DNA from: Oligoflexus sp.
Lineage (GTDB): Bacteria > Bdellovibrionota_B > Oligoflexia > Oligoflexales > Oligoflexaceae
DNA: 64,000 bases
NCBI GenBank assembly: GCA_014378195.1
Contig: JACMOC010000014.1
Span: forward strand, 124,001 to 188,000
Direction of reading: 5' to 3'
Shown in pieces: positions 60,281 to 64,000 of the stretch; the stretch's first letter is position 1; every line of letters begins with the position of its first letter. The notes under the pieces are model-generated. The model had not been told where the DNA came from, searched no databases, and saw only the letters and a list, made by a program, of their open reading frames with translations. The position numbers and the translations under genes were made by a program.

Positions 60281-61294
60281 TTAGTTTTTTGCATCACTGG
60301 GGCTTACCGGCGCTGGATTCATAGAAGGCACAGTATCGGCTTTCAAAGCGCCGCGTTGTCCCATGGGTTTGTCAGGACCAACAGTTGAATCAGCCAAGGT
60401 TTGATGTTCAATCTCCGCATTTGTTTCGGCACTCAGCAGTACAGCATATGACACGAGATAAAACCACAAAAGCAAAATCACAACACCCGAAAGACTGCCG
60501 TAAGTCGCGTTATAACTCCCGAATTTTTTCACGTAAAAAGCAAGACCCGCGGATGCCAGCAGTATCATGACTGTACCGAGGATGGCACCGACGGACACCC
60601 ATCGCCATTTCGGTTTGGTTCGCGAAGGGCCAAAACGATTCACAACCTCAAGACCGATAGTGAAAAGCACGGCGAGGAGCGGCCAACGTAGTACCAGTAT
60701 CAAGTCGTTTGCAAAGGAGCCGAGACCCACAAAGTTCATGACTATCGGTAAACCAACTATGAGACCCACGGCCGTAATAATCGCTAAAACCGCACCCGCA
60801 GTTAGCGCCAGGGCCTGAAGGTTGAGTTTGACGAATCCACGCTTTTCTGTTTCATCGTAAGCAATATTCAAGGCCTTCATCAGAGATTTTGTGCCCGAAG
60901 AGCTGGTCCATATAGCGACGAGTATACTCACCAAAGCCGAAAGCCCCAGGGCGCTGTTAGGATTGCTGATGATCGCGTGAAGTTGATCCGAAATAACCTT
61001 GGCAGCTTCGATCGGAATAAACTTTGAGATGGAATCAATCTGACTTTCAAGTTCGGCCGGATCTGATAAAAACCCATAAATCGAGACTGTAGCAATGAGT
61101 AAGGGGAAAATGGCAAACAAAGCATAATAAGCGCTTGCAGCAGCGACCATTCCAATATCGTCGTCGTCAATCTCGGATTTGACGCGTTTGAATATTTCGA
61201 TCCAGTCCTTTTTCTGCAGGCCCAAGGGACTCTCGGCCTCAGGGTACGATTTCCCTTCAACCATCTCTCGGGGAACTTCAGTCATCGTCGTCAT
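60281..61294 (-). CDS. yihY: YihY/BrkB-family membrane protein
   Basis: 337 residues with six membrane helices; AAASAYYALFAIFPLLIATVSIYGF and LWTSSSGTKSLMKALNIAYDETEKRGF-like sequence, then WVSVGAILGTVMILLASAG and YGSLSGVVILLLWFYL, are diagnostic for YihY/BrkB. Sometimes misnamed ribonuclease BN. The physiological function is unsettled. It ends immediately after the convergent kbp stop. Confidence 0.9.
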   Translation of the reverse strand: MTTMTEVPREMVEGKSYPEAESPLGLQKKDWIEIFKRVKSEIDDDDIGMVAAASAYYALFAIFPLLIATVSIYGFLSDPAELESQIDSISKFIPIEAAKVISDQLHAIISNPNSALGLSALVSILVAIWTSSSGTKSLMKALNIAYDETEKRGFVKLNLQALALTAGAVLAIITAVGLIVGLPIVMNFVGLGSFANDLILVLRWPLLAVLFTIGLEVVNRFGPSRTKPKWRWVSVGAILGTVMILLASAGLAFYVKKFGSYNATYGSLSGVVILLLWFYLVSYAVLLSAETNAEIEHQTLADSTVGPDKPMGQRGALKADTVPSMNPAPVSPSDAKN

Positions 61295-61320
61295 CGTAAA
61301 AAGCTCCTGAATAAACCTAT

Positions 61321-63057
61321 TTAGATCGCAGGGTCTTGAATTAAAAAAGCACCGAGGGTTTTGAGCAGGATGGTCCTCGGAAAAAGACTGACTTCGTTGT
61401 TTTTTGATTCAAATGCAACTGGAAATGACATGCCCCAGTGATCCGTTCCCACAACAGCTAAGAGCGCGCTGCGAAACGGTGCCTGGGCAGGATTTAAAGC
61501 GGTATGCAGCGAAGGCCAGAAAACGGAGCGGTCGGGAGAGACCTGGGAATCATTTATAGCCATTCCTGAGTACGCATAGGTCTGGTAATAACTCCAGCGA
61601 ATCAATTTATAATCCAGCGCCCTAGTATTAAAACTGGGGGAATTTTTGATCAAAGGACTGACTCCTCCCAGCATGGTGCTCGGGTCAGCCATCGTTCCTT
61701 GGATAACGTAGTATTTGAGTTGGGCCGGTATTGTATGGGTCTTGAGCCAGCCGAGGCAGTTTTTAGGAGTCAAGGATTGAATACCTTCAGCGGCTTTTTC
61801 GACCAGGACTTTAAAGCGCTTTATATTGTTCGAATACTCGGCGCTTTGCCCTATCTTGAACTTTTCAAAAGCAAACTTTTTGATCATCGTCGTTAACGCA
61901 TATTTATTCGGTAAATCCGATTCAATATGCTCCAATATTAGGCCTTTCGGTATACCGATGGTTGTGGCAACGACCAGCAGATCGCGTTCGGCACGGGCCC
62001 AGGCCAGGGTGTTTTTGGCGATGGCCGTAATACGCCCTGGCAGCGAAAGCTGGCTTGAAATGGGCGTGAGTTCGTCCGCAAGATCTCTGATTCTTTGAAA
62101 TTCGGCATAAAAAGCTTGGCCAGGCGTCGTTGCGACTTCGGCCAGACGTGAGCCGTAAAGAGTTCCGCCGAGCGACACAACGCCTTTCACATTTTTATAC
62201 CAGGGATACGCAGAAGGCGTTTTCTCAGCAGTGTTTAACATAGCGAGCGCTACGTTTACGCCACGCGAATATCCAAGTAGATAAACGTTAGGCTGCGGTC
62301 CTAGGACGTCCCAGACTTTCCCCAGCCGCCGCAGATAACGCGTCCTTGCATCTTCCAAGGTTCCTAAAGATTCGAGAGAGAAATAAAGAGGCTTCATGTA
62401 TAAAACCCGCACCAGGGAACGCCCTTGAGCGTCGTCAAGACTCGCGGCCTCTATAATTTCACTGAGACTGTGATCCGTCTCCGCCATAGTCTCAAAATCG
62501 TAAACAGGATCCGTCGCGGGGTGATCAGCAATCGCCTGGGCCCACTTTTCCGCAAAAGCACTTGTTTTGTTGGATAACACTTCATTGAAAGGCAAGTCGT
62601 TTATAAATTCCCCAAACACACCCGGGATTATGACGATGGTCACGGGTTGGGCACTGCGCCCCTCTTCCACGGGAGGCGTCTGATCAACGGGGAGATCGAC
62701 GCCCGCTTTATAAAGATCAATCGGTTTGAAGTGAGACCAGTCTTTTGTTCGCCGATTAAGCGCCTCGATGGGATTGCCTATCACTAGGGTCTGTTCGCTG
62801 AATGCAGGAGGCGCTTGAAAAATGAGTTTATCGATCTCTTCTTTAGAATAGTCAGCACCGGCATAGGAGTAAAAGATGTTTCGAAAGAGGGCTGCGGGAG
62901 ATGCTGGCGTTGCCGCTTGTCCGTCTTGAGGCCGTTGCTCCTCAGCAAAGGCAAGATCACTGCCAGGGAGAGGCAGACTGCACCCAAGCAAGATTCCAAG
63001 TATGAGTTCCTTCCTCCAAGACGAAAATCGAACTGTTTTTGCCGGCTTGATATACAT
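61321..63057 (-). CDS. Exported alpha/beta-hydrolase-like protein
   Basis: 578 residues. A long signal peptide with Lys/Arg n-region and core LILGILLGCSLPLPG. TIVIIPGVFGEF (about 145) is an oxyanion strand; the nucleophile elbow is YLLGYSRGVNVALAML (Ser about 275), and GTDHWGMSFPV near the end may hold the His. A 27-residue gap separates it from the BrkB gene downstream, possibly an operon. Substrate unknown; the length exceeds standard lipases and a central 150-residue insert is unrecognised. Confidence 0.65.
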   Translation of the reverse strand: MYIKPAKTVRFSSWRKELILGILLGCSLPLPGSDLAFAEEQRPQDGQAATPASPAALFRNIFYSYAGADYSKEEIDKLIFQAPPAFSEQTLVIGNPIEALNRRTKDWSHFKPIDLYKAGVDLPVDQTPPVEEGRSAQPVTIVIIPGVFGEFINDLPFNEVLSNKTSAFAEKWAQAIADHPATDPVYDFETMAETDHSLSEIIEAASLDDAQGRSLVRVLYMKPLYFSLESLGTLEDARTRYLRRLGKVWDVLGPQPNVYLLGYSRGVNVALAMLNTAEKTPSAYPWYKNVKGVVSLGGTLYGSRLAEVATTPGQAFYAEFQRIRDLADELTPISSQLSLPGRITAIAKNTLAWARAERDLLVVATTIGIPKGLILEHIESDLPNKYALTTMIKKFAFEKFKIGQSAEYSNNIKRFKVLVEKAAEGIQSLTPKNCLGWLKTHTIPAQLKYYVIQGTMADPSTMLGGVSPLIKNSPSFNTRALDYKLIRWSYYQTYAYSGMAINDSQVSPDRSVFWPSLHTALNPAQAPFRSALLAVVGTDHWGMSFPVAFESKNNEVSLFPRTILLKTLGAFLIQDPAI

Positions 63058-63486
63058 GGTGTCCTCAATTAGTGGCGGTACTCTCGAAGCTTTTTGAGAT
63101 ACTGCTTTTTCTGCCGGGGCGAAACAACTGGGGAGTCGACGGGACTGTAAGTTATAGCCATAGAATCAGATACTTATCCAAAAATGGCTTAGTGGCTGGC
63201 ATTTTTCCTGCCGCAATCGGAAGATATCGTAGAGCGGGCTATATATTTTTTGAATCGACAATTAGAAATTCTTTAAAAAAGTTTTGTTACTGTCACCTTA
63301 AAACCCATGATGCTCAACCGTTTGAATAGGAAAAGCTGCCAAACACTTGCAATACAAGATAGTACAAGTTGACCAGACCTCGTAAAGGGCTCTGCTCTAT
63401 GTATAGGATGATTTTTCGGTGATCTTCCTCTATACAAATAAGTTGATCACATGCTTTGTTTATTTAATGCCGTTTAGGGAGGACCG
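63058..63486. other. Intergenic region upstream of the TonB-dependent receptor
   Basis: About 430 AT-rich bases. No reading frame has a ribosome site. TTGACC at 63369-63374 is a possible -35. TATACAAATAA at 63431-63441 also occurs at 59641-59651 before kbp. Confidence 0.4.
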
Positions 63487-64000
63487 ATGAAACGATCCAT
63501 CATCAGCACGATTAGTCTTGTGCTGCTTTCTTCTCTTGTCACAGCGAATGCTCAAGACAGAGAAAGTACCGATACCACTGCACCCACTTCGGCCGTACCA
63601 GCCTCCGGGGCAGCCACGACTCCGAATGGCGTTACACCACCTAGCCCGAAAGCGACAGGCAAAGAAAAACCTGAAGTCGTTTCGGTAACCGGGTCACGCA
63701 TCAAACGCAAAGACCTCGATGTCGCTTCCCCGATTACCATCGTTGGTCGTGAAGAAATCGCTAATACGGGCGCTACAACAGTCACTGAAGTTATGAAGAC
63801 ATTGCCTGCTGCTGTCGGTAACTCAGTTACCACAACGACAACCAATGGCGGCGGTGGCGGTAGCGGTAACATCGCACTGCGCGGCCTCGATCCCTCATCC
63901 ACTCTCGTCCTCTTGAACGGTCGTCGTTTGCCTAACGACGTCAATGGCCAGAGCCCGGACTTGAACTCGATTCCTGTCGGCGCAATTGAGCGCATTGAAG
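63487..64000 (+). CDS. TonB-dependent receptor, N-terminal part, cut by window end
   Basis: 171 codons are visible. Signal peptide MKRSIISTISLVLLSSLVTANA, a Thr/Ala/Pro spacer, then the plug domain: VVSVTGSRIKRKDLD, SPITIVGREEIANTG, EVMKTLPA and IALRGLDPSSTLVLLNGRRLP, all standard TBDR motifs with the SRIxR variant seen in oar-like and polysaccharide/siderophore receptors. GGGAGG lies before the ATG. The barrel lies outside the window. Confidence 0.93.
   Translation, partial: MKRSIISTISLVLLSSLVTANAQDRESTDTTAPTSAVPASGAATTPNGVTPPSPKATGKEKPEVVSVTGSRIKRKDLDVASPITIVGREEIANTGATTVTEVMKTLPAAVGNSVTTTTTNGGGGGSGNIALRGLDPSSTLVLLNGRRLPNDVNGQSPDLNSIPVGAIERIE

Noticed and set aside
63072-63329. 85-codon plus-strand frame before the TonB receptor
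   Set aside because: No ribosome site, no signal or domain, and AT-rich intergenic composition.
1-64000. CRISPR arrays, rRNA, tRNA and complete insertion sequences
   Set aside because: No spaced direct repeats, no rRNA blocks and no terminal inverted repeats with a transposase were seen. A short or divergent tRNA could be missed by eye; tRNAscan-SE would settle it.

Overview
This window comes from a Gram-negative bacterium. It encodes lpxD, TonB-dependent and other outer-membrane barrels, many lipobox lipoproteins and a LolCDE/MacB-type ABC operon. The best guess is a predatory or delta-type lineage, Bdellovibrionota/Oligoflexia-like. The reasons are a TIGR02147-family regulator coupled to a lipoprotein with the sequence CGTEIGNG after its lipobox, a long lysine-rich histone H1-like protein, and many unlinked lipoprotein hydrolases. 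This assignment is inference from family content only; no rRNA or tRNA gene was recognised. The window looks chromosomal. I saw no complete insertion sequence, CRISPR array or prophage.

Layout. 0-9.7 kb holds stress and envelope genes: a SLOG/DUF2493 protein, a Bax-inhibitor-1 membrane protein, a histone-like protein, a coupled esterase-selO pair, osmC, a metzincin-like lipoprotein, a gene-poor stretch with a broken reading frame (6.65-7.2 kb), an outer-membrane barrel and an Nramp transporter. 9.7-28.7 kb is a dense DNA-repair block: a topoisomerase III-RecQ fusion, an exonuclease-like/GIY-YIG fusion whose exonuclease residues look lost, a DUF2868/DUF3482 GTPase pair, a radical-SAM protein joined to a DUF4130-UdgX fusion, a two-gene heme N-oxygenase-like/DUF1989 unit, and the four-gene ligase-associated cluster (exonuclease, ATP-dependent ligase, Lhr-type helicase, PdeM).

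28.8-42.4 kb is mixed envelope and surface functions: a ricin-fold lipoprotein, a lipoprotein split by a frameshift at A8, a vitellogenin-like/HEAT protein followed by an AsmA-like protein, a MarR regulator coupled to a zinc-ribbon membrane protein, a BpsA-like enzyme, LysE, Tim44-like and CDF proteins, and a subtilase. 42.4-49.0 kb is a single minus-strand operon: ABC ATPase, two FtsX-type permeases, a LolA-like periplasmic carrier and an outer-membrane barrel. It looks like a complete inner-to-outer membrane lipid or lipoprotein export route. 49.1-55.0 kb has a START-domain protein, the overlapping operon purB-lpxD-dinB, and purA.

55.1-64 kb holds a dienelactone hydrolase, a truncated large-Lhr helicase remnant, the TIGR02147 regulator translationally coupled to a lipoprotein that is again split at a homopolymer, a lipoprotein endonuclease, a degenerate Hpt protein, a Kbp/LysM protein, BrkB, a secreted alpha/beta hydrolase, and the start of a TonB-dependent receptor cut by the window end.

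The strongest points for follow-up are the TopB-RecQ fusion, the repair block around it, the two lipoprotein genes whose signal peptide and body are separated at canonical -1 slippery heptamers, the vitellogenin-like protein next to AsmA, and the ABC/LolA-like/barrel operon.
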